A stretch of DNA of 64,000 nucleotides from the NCBI RefSeq assembly GCF_030530945.1, contig NZ_JAUMTZ010000002.1, forward strand, positions 174,685-238,684, read 5' to 3'. Made by a program: the position numbers and the translations under genes. Numbering within the stretch: the first letter of the stretch is position 1; every line of letters begins with the position of its first letter. The notes beneath the pieces are model-generated. The model saw only the letters and a program-made list of their open reading frames with translations. It did no database searches and had not been told where the DNA came from. Of the stretch, positions 8,264 through 15,155 are shown piece after piece. This stretch comes from Kocuria sp. (GTDB lineage: Bacteria; Actinomycetota; Actinomycetes; Actinomycetales; Micrococcaceae).

Positions 8264-10141
8264 TCAGTCCTCCGTGTTCCACTCGGGAGTCATGTTGCGG
8301 GCGATCTGGATCTGGTCGTTCGACACCCCGGCGGGCACCATGGGCCACACCATCGCGTCCGCGGAGACCACGAAGTCGATCACCACCGGGCGGTCGTTGA
8401 TCTCCAGGGCCTTCTGAATGGTGGCGTCCACGTCCTCGTCGCGCTCGCACCGCAGGGCGGCGCAGCCGTAGGCGTCGGCGAGCTTCACGAAGTCCGGGAT
8501 CCGGCGGGAGTCGTGGCCGGTGTCCAGCTCGGTGTTGGAGTAGCGCCCGTCGTAGAACAGGGTCTGCCACTGGCGCACCATGCCCAGGGACGAGTTGTTG
8601 ATCACCGCCACCTTGATGGGGATGCCGTTGAGCACGCAGGTGGCGAGCTCCTGGTTGGTCATCTGGAAGCAGCCGTCCCCGTCGATGGCCCACACCACGC
8701 GGTCCGGCTGGGACACCTTGGCACCCATGGCCGCGGGGACCGCGAAGCCCATGGTGCCGAGACCCGAGGAGTTCAGCCACTGGCGGGGGCGCTCGTAGTC
8801 CACGAACTGCGCGGACCACATCTGGTGCTGGCCCACACCGGAGACGTAGACCGCCTCCGGACCCGTCAGCGCGGAGATCCGCTCCACCACGTGCTGGGGG
8901 CTGCCGTGGCCGTCGTCGGTGCTGGTGTAGCCCAGGGGGTAGGTCTCGCGCAGCGTGTCGAGCGTCTCCCACCAGGTGCTCAGGTCCGGCGCCTGAGCGG
9001 CGTCGAACTCGTGGCGCACGGCCTGGGTGAGGTCCGGGATCACGTACTTGAGGTCGCCCACGATGGGCACGTCCGCCGGGCGGTTCTTGGAGATCTCGGC
9101 GGGGTCGATGTCCGCGTGGATCACCTTGGCGTGGGGGGCGAACGTGTCCAGCTGGCCGGTCACGCGGTCGTCGAAGCGGGCGCCCAGGGTGATGAGCAGG
9201 TCCGCCTGCTGCATGGCGTAGACGGCGGGCACCGTGCCGTGCATCCCGGGCATCCCCAGGTTCTGCCGGTGGGAGTCCGGGAACACACCGCGGGCGGTCA
9301 GGGTGGTGACCACGGGAGCCCCGGTGAGCTCGGCCAGCTGCATCAGCTCGGCCGCCGCGTCCGCCCGCACGGCCCCGCCACCCGTGTAGAGGACGGGGCG
9401 CCGCGCCTCGGCAATCAGGCGGGCGGCCTCCTTGATCTGCTTGGAGTGCCCGCGCGTGACCGGGCGGTAGCCGGGAAGCTCCACGTGCGGCGGCCAGGTG
9501 AACGTCAGAGTGGCCTGCTGGGCGTCCTTGGCCACGTCCACGAGCACCGGACCGGGCCGCCCGGTGGAGGCCAGGTGGTAGGCCTCGGCGAGCACCCGGG
9601 GGATGTCCTGCGCGTCGGTGACCAGGTAGGAGTGCTTGGTCACGGGCATGGTCATGCCCACGATGTCCGCCTCCTGGAAGGCGTCCGTACCGATCGAGGA
9701 GCTGGCCACCTGCCCGGTGATCGCGAGCATGGGGATGGAGTCCATGTTGGCGTCCGCGAGCGCCGTCACCAGGTTCGTGGCACCCGGGCCGGAGGTCGCG
9801 ATGCACACGCCCACCCGGCCGGAGGCCAGGGCGTACCCCTCGGCCGCGTGACCGGCGCCCTGCTCGTGGCGCACCAGGACGTGGTTGATCTTCTCGGTGT
9901 CCAGCAGCGGGTCGTAGGTGGGCAAGATCGCGCCGCCCGGCAGCCCGAAGACGTCCGTGACACCGAGCAGCTCGAGCGAGCGGATGATGGCCTGGGAGCC
10001 CGTCATCTCCTCCGGGCCCACGGCCTGTGCGGCGTCGCCCGTCAGCAGTACCTGGTCCGACTCGGGGGCCTGGGCCGTGGGCGCGGACGGGGCGCGCCGC
10101 TGGGCCATCACCGCCGGTGAGATCGGCTGGTCCTTACTCAT
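8264..10141 (-). CDS. ilvB: Acetolactate synthase large (catalytic) subunit
   Basis: This thiamine-diphosphate enzyme condenses pyruvate with pyruvate or 2-oxobutyrate, the committed step for branched-chain amino acids. The chosen product has 625 residues. The catalytic glutamate region reads GLPGGAILPTYDPL. The ThDP motif begins at GDGCFQMTNQEL and ends in INNSSLGM. FAD-type central and pyrimidine-binding domains are of normal length. The open frame extends 34 codons further upstream to 10243, but that part overlaps the attenuator hairpin and is not family-like, so I start at the ATG giving MSKDQPISPAV. The first 35 residues or so are a variable Ala/Pro-rich extension. Confidence 0.96.
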   Translation of the reverse strand: MSKDQPISPAVMAQRRAPSAPTAQAPESDQVLLTGDAAQAVGPEEMTGSQAIIRSLELLGVTDVFGLPGGAILPTYDPLLDTEKINHVLVRHEQGAGHAAEGYALASGRVGVCIATSGPGATNLVTALADANMDSIPMLAITGQVASSSIGTDAFQEADIVGMTMPVTKHSYLVTDAQDIPRVLAEAYHLASTGRPGPVLVDVAKDAQQATLTFTWPPHVELPGYRPVTRGHSKQIKEAARLIAEARRPVLYTGGGAVRADAAAELMQLAELTGAPVVTTLTARGVFPDSHRQNLGMPGMHGTVPAVYAMQQADLLITLGARFDDRVTGQLDTFAPHAKVIHADIDPAEISKNRPADVPIVGDLKYVIPDLTQAVRHEFDAAQAPDLSTWWETLDTLRETYPLGYTSTDDGHGSPQHVVERISALTGPEAVYVSGVGQHQMWSAQFVDYERPRQWLNSSGLGTMGFAVPAAMGAKVSQPDRVVWAIDGDGCFQMTNQELATCVLNGIPIKVAVINNSSLGMVRQWQTLFYDGRYSNTELDTGHDSRRIPDFVKLADAYGCAALRCERDEDVDATIQKALEINDRPVVIDFVVSADAMVWPMVPAGVSNDQIQIARNMTPEWNTED

Positions 10142-10226
10142 GTGCTGTGTCCTTACGTGCTGTGGTGTGCGAGGTGCCGAGCGGGGTGGTGCGGGCGGGG
10201 TGGCCGGCGCGGGGCCGCACTGCATG

Positions 10227-10265
10227 AAAAAGGCCCCTGCCACGGGTTCCGTGGGCTGGGGGCCT
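10227..10265 (-). terminator. ilvBNC attenuator terminator hairpin
   Basis: On the minus strand a GC-rich stem (5' arm 10251-10265, 3' arm 10231-10245) is followed directly by a run of five T residues at 10226-10230 read in reverse. This is a textbook intrinsic terminator. It lies between the leader peptide and the ilvB start, so it must be read through for ilvBNC to be expressed. Confidence 0.85.
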
Positions 10266-10299
10266 GTGGGGTGCGCGCTCTCGTGCGCTCCTCAGGCCC
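10260..10299 (-). promoter_or_regulatory. ilvBNC antiterminator pairing
   Basis: The seven bases at the end of the leader-peptide frame (10293-10299, overlapping its stop codon) are perfectly complementary to 10260-10266, which form the base of the terminator's 5' arm. Formation of this alternative pairing would break the terminator. A ribosome reaching the leader stop codon would cover the upstream partner and let the terminator form; a ribosome stalled on the Val/Leu codons would leave it free. Confidence 0.7.
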
Positions 10300-10357
10300 G
10301 GAGTCCCAGGAGGACGACCGGTACGAGGTCACCGAGAGTGCGTGCCGCCGAATTCAT
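10292..10357 (-). CDS. ilvL: ilvBNC leader peptide (attenuator)
   Basis: This 21-residue ORF encodes MNSAARTLGDLVPVVLLGLRA. Eight of its last fourteen residues are Leu or Val (LVPVVLLGL), the end products of the operon downstream. It ends 26 bases before the attenuator terminator stem. There is no Shine-Dalgarno site. A TTGACA at 10388-10393, an 18-base spacer and CACGAT at 10364-10369 place transcription initiation close to the ATG, so the leader itself is probably translated from a leaderless message. No Ile codon is present, so valine and leucine would be the sensed residues. The gene symbol is by analogy with other ilv leaders. Confidence 0.8.
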   Translation of the reverse strand: MNSAARTLGDLVPVVLLGLRA

Positions 10358-10363
10358 GGCTTC

Positions 10364-10393
10364 ATCGTGTGACCCGGCAAACCCCGGTGTCAA
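10364..10393 (-). promoter_or_regulatory. Promoter of ilv leader and ilvBNC
   Basis: On the minus strand a consensus -35 TTGACA (10388-10393) is followed after 18 bases by CACGAT (10364-10369), six bases before the leader ATG. The 6-base distance is the same as in many other predicted leaderless promoters in this window. Confidence 0.55.
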
Positions 10394-10405
10394 ACTTCGG
10401 ACAGT

Positions 10406-10426
10406 GCGTCTCAGATCATGAGACGC
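10406..10426. repeat. Small dyad at end of 2-hydroxyacid dehydrogenase gene
   Basis: A perfect 8-base-pair inverted repeat (10406-10413 and 10419-10426) overlaps the stop codon of the gene ending at 10411 and lies 13 bases upstream of the ilv -35. It may be a weak terminator or an operator; I cannot distinguish these. Confidence 0.35.
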
Positions 10427-11382
10427 CCCGGCTGGACCAGGAACTCTGGGGGACGACCCGTCCGGATCAGCTCCAGCTGCCGCAGGAGCAGGGCGCGCAT
10501 CCGCGGCCGGTAGGAGGCGTTGGAGCCACCCACGTGCGGGGTCAGGATGGCCCCGGGGGCGGACATCAGCGGGTGCTCCCCCGGCAGCGGCTCCGGCTCC
10601 ACCACGTCCAGTGCGCAGCGCAGCCGCCCGGAGCAGACCTCGGCGGTCAGTGCCTCGGTGTCCACCACGGGGCCGCGCCCCACGTTCACCACCAGGGAGC
10701 GCTCGGGCAGGGCCGCGAGCTCCTCCGCGCCCACCAGGTGCCGGGTGTCCCGGGTCAGGGGCAGGGCCAGCACCAGGACGTCGGTGCGGGGCAGGATCTC
10801 CCCCAGCTCCGCGATCCCGTGGACGCGCCCGCGCTCGTCCTCGCGCGCCGAGGTTGCCACGCGGGTGAGATCCACCTCGAAGGGTTCCAGGCGGGACACC
10901 ACGGCACGGCCGATCTCCCCCAGCCCCACCACGGTCACGCGCGAGTCCGCAAGGGAGCCCGAGAAGTACTGGCGGTACACCCCCTCGGCCTGCTGGCGCA
11001 CCGCACGGTCGATCCTGCGCCGGGACGCGAGGATCAGCCCGAGGGCGAGCTCCGCGGTGCCCGCCGCGTGCACCCAGCCCGCGGAGGTCAGGGCGGTGCG
11101 CTCGCCGATCAGCTCCGGCACCCCGTCGTAGCCCGTGGACTGCAGCTGCAGCAGGGGCAGCTCGGCCACCACGGACGGGTTCTCGCGCCAGCGCGAGCTG
11201 CCGTAGGGTGCCACGGCGATCCCCACGTCCTCGCGTGCGCACCCCTCCGGCTCCCCCTCCAGGTCCCACAGCACGCACCGGAAGTCCGGGGCCGCGGCGC
11301 GGACCTCCTCCAGCAGCTGCGACTCGGGCAGGGAGACCACGCGCAGGGCGGACAGGGGAACGTCGGGGCGGGGACCACTCAT
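10411..11382 (-). CDS. D-isomer-specific 2-hydroxyacid dehydrogenase
   Basis: This 323-residue NAD(H)-dependent oxidoreductase belongs to the family of phosphoglycerate and D-lactate dehydrogenases. The nucleotide-binding motif reads VVGLGEIGRAVV. Catalytic positions are visible: Arg in VNVGRGPVVD, Glu in DVVEPEPLP and His in LTPHVGGS. It lacks the C-terminal ACT/ASB regulatory domains of SerA, so it is not the main phosphoglycerate dehydrogenase; the substrate is unknown. A TAGACT -10 element at 11390-11395 sits seven bases before the ATG, so the mRNA is probably leaderless. Its stop codon lies close to the ilv leader promoter. Confidence 0.88.
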   Translation of the reverse strand: MSGPRPDVPLSALRVVSLPESQLLEEVRAAAPDFRCVLWDLEGEPEGCAREDVGIAVAPYGSSRWRENPSVVAELPLLQLQSTGYDGVPELIGERTALTSAGWVHAAGTAELALGLILASRRRIDRAVRQQAEGVYRQYFSGSLADSRVTVVGLGEIGRAVVSRLEPFEVDLTRVATSAREDERGRVHGIAELGEILPRTDVLVLALPLTRDTRHLVGAEELAALPERSLVVNVGRGPVVDTEALTAEVCSGRLRCALDVVEPEPLPGEHPLMSAPGAILTPHVGGSNASYRPRMRALLLRQLELIRTGRPPEFLVQPGRLMI

Positions 11383-11458
11383 GGCTCCGAGTCTACGGCG
11401 CCCCGTGCGCCGTCACCTCCGCCCACCTCGCACGACGCCGCCGGGTGCGCGCCCCGAT

Positions 11459-11486
11459 TTGACTCCCCCCGCCGGACTGCTAAAGT
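11459..11486 (+). promoter_or_regulatory. Promoter of tRNA-Lys
   Basis: TTGACT (11459-11464), a 16-base spacer and TAAAGT (11481-11486) lie about 60 bases before the mature tRNA. It is one of the best sigma-70 type matches in the window. Confidence 0.65.
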
Positions 11487-11545
11487 TATCTCTCGTTGCG
11501 AGGGAAAGCGGCAGGGAAAACCACCGCCGACCACCAGCGACACCC

Positions 11546-11618
11546 GCGCCTCTAGCTCAATTGGCAGAGCAATTGACTCTTAATCAATGGGTTCAGGGTT
11601 CAAGTCCCTGGGGGCGCA
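11546..11618 (+). tRNA. tRNA-Lys (anticodon CTT)
   Basis: The 73-base cloverleaf folds fully. The acceptor stem is 7 bp with one G-U pair and the D-stem is GCTC/GAGC. The anticodon stem ATTGA/TCAAT encloses loop CTCTTAA, with CTT as anticodon. The T-arm is CAGGG-TTCAAGT-CCCTG. The discriminator is A, and CCA is not encoded. Confidence 0.97.
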
Positions 11619-11629
11619 CGCACGAAAAA

Positions 11630-11663
11630 CGAAGGCCGGATCGGGCAACCGATCCGGCCTTCG
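11630..11663 (+). terminator. Terminator after tRNA-Lys
   Basis: A perfect 15-base-pair stem (11630-11644 and 11649-11663) with a GCAA tetraloop starts 12 bases after the tRNA. Confidence 0.8.
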
Positions 11664-11821
11664 TCGTACCCGGGGGCCCACAAGCGGCAACGCGCACACG
11701 GGGGTGACGCCCATCCGTCGTCGGGCCTTTTTCTGCCGTCCCGGTCGACCCCCCGCACGTGAGGCCTCCCGCCCTAAAACCGCCGTGGACCGCCGCGACG
11801 CTCCTGCCGGGGCGGACCGGC

Positions 11822-12307
11822 TCAGCGCGCCCGGGTCTCCTCGTCGGGGACGAAGATCTCCCCGCGCTCCTCCGCGACCTCGAGACGCCAGCGGACCCCG
11901 CCGAGCGTGGAGATGATCTCCACGAGGCGGGCACGGAACTGCTCGTCGGAGTCCTGCGGGCCACCCAGCAGCCCCTGCTCGAGCCGGGAGGCGTCCGCGA
12001 GCACGCGCTCACCCGCCGGGGAGATGCTGACCACGTGCGAGCGCCGGTCGGCCTCGTTCCGGGATCGGGTGATGTGGCCGTGCACCTCGAGCCGGTGCAG
12101 GGTCTTGCCCATGGTCTGCGCCTGGACGCGCACCCGGTTGGCGAGCTGGGCCTGGGTCATGCTGCCCTCGGAGCGCAGCACGTCCAGCGCCATCACGCCG
12201 GCGTGGGTCACTCCGAGGGAGGCGAGCTCCTCGTTCCACGCGTGCTCCACCAGTCGAGCCGCCGTGGAGAGCAGACGGTTCGTGGGCCACTGGTTCCTGT
12301 AGGACAT
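11822..12307 (-). CDS. MarR-family transcriptional regulator
   Basis: This 161-residue protein has the MarR winged-helix architecture. N-terminal dimerisation helices come first, then the recognition region MTQAQLANRVRVQAQTMGKTLHRLEVHGHITRSRNEADRRSHVVSISPAG, with the DxRxH-like wing at EADRRSHVV. MarR proteins usually repress neighbouring efflux or detoxification genes and respond to phenolic ligands or oxidants. No target is obvious here: the divergent neighbour is the bcp peroxiredoxin about 280 bases away. The sequence immediately before its ATG contains AAGTTATCT, also found at the tRNA-Lys promoter. No Shine-Dalgarno site is visible, so the start may be slightly misplaced. Confidence 0.88.
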   Translation of the reverse strand: MSYRNQWPTNRLLSTAARLVEHAWNEELASLGVTHAGVMALDVLRSEGSMTQAQLANRVRVQAQTMGKTLHRLEVHGHITRSRNEADRRSHVVSISPAGERVLADASRLEQGLLGGPQDSDEQFRARLVEIISTLGGVRWRLEVAEERGEIFVPDEETRAR

Positions 12308-12588
12308 AAGATAACTTCATCCGCTCGACGCGATCCGAGGTCATGGAACACGCGACGTCCGGCGTCGCGAGCGCCGCTTCCGTGTCTCACGGCTCGCACG
12401 CTGCTCGGAGGATCGGACCGCACATCGTGGAACCGGCGGGAGGGCGTCGGAGGGGCAGATCCCGGCGGGCGTCAGCGCGCCGCTGACGGGCGGCCGTCCG
12501 GTCTGGAAGACTCCGATTGCACCCCTGCACTGTACGCGAGGTCGCGGACATTAGGGAACACCTGTCACCACAGCGGAAGGAACACCCC

Positions 12589-13062
12589 ATGACGGATCGC
12601 CTCACGCCCGGCACCACCGCACCGGACTTCACCCTGCCGGACGCCCACGGCAACCCCGTGTCCCTCCACGACCTGCGCGGCGGGAAGGTCGTGGTCTACT
12701 TCTACCCCCGCGCGGCCACCCCCGGGTGCACCACCCAGGCCTGCGACTTCCGGGACAGCATGGCCTCGCTGGGCGCCGCGGGCTACACGGTGCTCGGCAT
12801 CTCCCCCGACGCCCCCGAGGCCCTCGCCCGCTTCGCCGAGGACCAGGACCTGGGGTTCCCCCTGCTGTCCGACCCGGACCACCGGGTGGCCGAGGCCTGG
12901 GGCGCGTGGGGTGAGAAGAAGAACTACGGCAGGGTGTACGAGGGGCTCATCCGCTCCACCGTGGTGGTGGACGAGCACGGCACCGTGGAGCTCGCCCAGT
13001 ACAACGTGCGCGCCACCGGCCACGTGGCCAAGCTGCGCCGGGACCTGGGGCTGGACGGCTGA
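12589..13062 (+). CDS. bcp: Thioredoxin-dependent thiol peroxidase (Bcp/PrxQ)
   Basis: This 157-residue peroxiredoxin reduces hydrogen peroxide and organic hydroperoxides with thioredoxin as electron donor. The active-site motif PRAATPGCTTQACDFRD gives peroxidatic Cys47. Cys52, five residues later, is the likely resolving cysteine of an atypical 2-Cys PrxQ enzyme. The longer frame from 12517 is rejected because the ATG at 12589 has GGAAGGA at 12575-12581 and begins where family members begin. A good terminator follows directly, so the gene is monocistronic. Confidence 0.95.
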   Translation: MTDRLTPGTTAPDFTLPDAHGNPVSLHDLRGGKVVVYFYPRAATPGCTTQACDFRDSMASLGAAGYTVLGISPDAPEALARFAEDQDLGFPLLSDPDHRVAEAWGAWGEKKNYGRVYEGLIRSTVVVDEHGTVELAQYNVRATGHVAKLRRDLGLDG

Positions 13063-13065
13063 GAA

Positions 13066-13091
13066 CCCGCCACCCCACCAGGGGTGGCGGG
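13066..13091 (+). terminator. Terminator after bcp
   Basis: A perfect 11-base-pair stem (13066-13076 and 13081-13091) with loop ACCA begins three bases after the bcp stop codon. Confidence 0.75.
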
Positions 13092-13251
13092 CACGCGAGG
13101 CGGCGCGGCGGCGTCGTCGGCCTTCCCGCCAGGACCCACCGCCACACCCCTTCACCCGGGCACACGGCGCGGGACGGAGGTGAGAGGGCGGCGGCGCGAG
13201 GCTGCGGCGAGGGGGCGGCCCTGACACGCGGGCCGGGGAAGCGGCCCCGCC

Positions 13252-13257
13252 TAGTAT
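13252..13257 (+). promoter_or_regulatory. Possible -10 element for tRNA-Leu
   Basis: TAGTAT lies 50 bases upstream of the mature tRNA. No clear -35 matches at normal spacing. Confidence 0.35.
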
Positions 13258-13306
13258 GGTGGGCGGTCTCGGGGAGACCCGGCCGTGGCGCCGGGAACCC
13301 GGAAGG

Positions 13307-13388
13307 GCGCGAGTGGTGGAACTGGCAGACACGCAGGATTTAGGTTCCTGTGCCTCACGGCGTGCGGGTTCGACTCCCGTCTTGCGCA
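13307..13388 (+). tRNA. tRNA-Leu (anticodon TAG)
   Basis: This 82-base class II tRNA has acceptor stem GCGCGAG/CTTGCGC with A as discriminator. The anticodon stem CAGGA/TCCTG encloses loop TTTAGGT, giving anticodon TAG, which reads CTA/CTN leucine codons. A long variable arm precedes the T-arm GCGGG-TTCGACT-CCCGT. CCA is not encoded. Confidence 0.96.
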
Positions 13389-13445
13389 CAGGGGCACCAC
13401 GTCCCGTCCAGCGGAACGGGTGCACGGCGGCAGAGAGGGTGCGGG

Positions 13446-15053
13446 GTGACGGCTGAGAACAGCTTCGGGCGGCGGACGCTGCTCACCGCCGCGGGCCTCG
13501 GACTGGCCCTGGTGGGCTGCGGGGAGAACCGCTCGCGGTCCTCCGGCAGCGGCTCCGCCCCGGACGCGACGTTCGTCATGGCCCACGCGGCCGCCCCGAC
13601 CGGTCTGGACCCCTCGCGGCGCAGCTCGCAGGAGACGTGCCAGATCTCGGCGCAGATCCTGGAGGGCCTCGTCACCGCGGACCGCTCCACCGGGGAGCCC
13701 GCCCCCGGCCTCGCGGAGTCCTGGAGCGTCTCCGAGGACCGCCGCTCCGTGACCTTCACGCTGCGCGAGGGCGTGGTGTTCCACGACGGCACGGCCTTCG
13801 ACGCCGCCGCCGTGAAGGCGAACTTCGACAAGTGGCGGCGGCAGGCCGAGTCCTCCGAGCAGTGGGCTCCGTACTGCCCGTTCGCCACCACCTTCCGCCA
13901 CGGCCACGCCGCCCCGTCCGTGGCCACCTGCTACCGCGGCACCGAGGTGGAGGACGAGCGGACCGTGGTGCTGTCCCTCACCCGGCCCTACACCCCGCTC
14001 CTCACCGCCCTCACCCAGCCGCCGTTCGGCATCGCCTCCCCCGCGAGCATCCGGGAGGGCACGGAGGACGAGCACCCCGTGGGCACCGGACCCTTCCGGT
14101 TCGAGTCCCGCGGCGCCGACGCCGTGAAGCTGCGCGCGAACGAGCGGTACTGGGGGGACCGGGGGCAGGTGGGCACCCTGGAGATGCGAGTGCTCACCGA
14201 CGCCCGCGTGCGCTACGCCGCCCTGCTCAGCGGCGAGGTGGACGCCTACGACCTCGTGGGGATGGACGCGTTCGCGCCCCTGGCCCGCAAGGGGGTCCAG
14301 GTGCTCTACCGCGACCCCTACTCCGTGTCCTACGTGGGGATCAACCGCTCCGTGGAGGTCTTCCAGGACGTGGAGGTGCGCCGTGCCGTGGTCGCAGCCA
14401 TCGACCGCGGGGCCCTGGCCAAGAACCTGTTCCCCAACGGCACCAACGTGGCCCAGCAGTTCGTCCCCGCGCGCTTCAACGTGGACGGGGAGAACACCAC
14501 GCTGCCCGCCTACGACCCGCAGCACGCCAGGGACCTGCTCAAGGCCAGCTCATACCGCGGCCAGCGGCTGCGCTTCTGCTACCCGCGCCACACCTCCAGG
14601 ATGTACCTGCAGGAGCCCGAGCGGGTCTACGCACAGATCTCCGCCCAGCTCACGAGCGTGGGCTTCCGGCTCACCCCCGTGCCGGTCGACTGGGACCGCG
14701 GCTACACGGACCTCGTGAGCGATCCCCGCGGCGACTACGCACTGAGCCTCACCGGGTGGAGCGGCAGCTTCCGGGACCCGGACAGCTTCATGGGCCCCCT
14801 GCTCGGCACCCCGCAGGCGCTGCTGGGGGGCGACGACGCCGGGTTGCGCACAGCGGTCAACCGCGCCGCCGCGATGCCCCAGGGGGACGCGCGCACGGCC
14901 GCGTACAGGACCCTCAACGACCGGGTCTCCGAGGTGGTCCCCGGAGTCCCGCTGTGCCACCCGGTCTCCGCGGTGGCCGTGAACTCCCGGGTGGCGGAGT
15001 TCCCGCTGACCTCCAGCGGCTACGAGCGCTTCAACGAGCTGCGCCTGGCCTGA
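13446..15053 (+). CDS. ABC transporter solute-binding lipoprotein, peptide/nickel family 5
   Basis: This 535-residue extracytoplasmic solute-binding protein is of the DppA/OppA type. The N-terminus has a twin-arginine stretch SFGRRTLLTAAGLGLALVGC, with Arg9-Arg10 and a lipobox ending at Cys25. It is therefore probably a lipoprotein, possibly Tat-exported. The domain signature runs from PTGLDPSRRSSQETCQISAQILEGLV through VTFTLREGVVFHDGTAFDAAAVKANFDKW. The GTG start at 13446 follows AGAGAGGG and lies 57 bases after tRNA-Leu; longer frames run into the tRNA and are rejected. No permease or ATPase gene adjoins it, so its transporter partners must be elsewhere. The ligand is unknown. Confidence 0.9.
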   Translation: MTAENSFGRRTLLTAAGLGLALVGCGENRSRSSGSGSAPDATFVMAHAAAPTGLDPSRRSSQETCQISAQILEGLVTADRSTGEPAPGLAESWSVSEDRRSVTFTLREGVVFHDGTAFDAAAVKANFDKWRRQAESSEQWAPYCPFATTFRHGHAAPSVATCYRGTEVEDERTVVLSLTRPYTPLLTALTQPPFGIASPASIREGTEDEHPVGTGPFRFESRGADAVKLRANERYWGDRGQVGTLEMRVLTDARVRYAALLSGEVDAYDLVGMDAFAPLARKGVQVLYRDPYSVSYVGINRSVEVFQDVEVRRAVVAAIDRGALAKNLFPNGTNVAQQFVPARFNVDGENTTLPAYDPQHARDLLKASSYRGQRLRFCYPRHTSRMYLQEPERVYAQISAQLTSVGFRLTPVPVDWDRGYTDLVSDPRGDYALSLTGWSGSFRDPDSFMGPLLGTPQALLGGDDAGLRTAVNRAAAMPQGDARTAAYRTLNDRVSEVVPGVPLCHPVSAVAVNSRVAEFPLTSSGYERFNELRLA

Positions 15054-15155
15054 GGGCCTCCCCGCACGTTGGGACATGTCCGGGGCTGGGGATACGCTGG
15101 TCGACGAACGGCGAGGCGCAGCGCCGCGCCCCATCATGCACGCACGGGAGACACA

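Noticed and set aside
10142..10243. N-terminal extension of ilvB
   Set aside because: The frame is open but runs through the attenuator terminator. The ATG at 10141 fits the family.
13350..13445. Upstream extension of the solute-binding protein into tRNA-Leu
   Set aside because: It would overlap the tRNA. The GTG at 13446 with AGAGAGGG gives a proper signal peptide.
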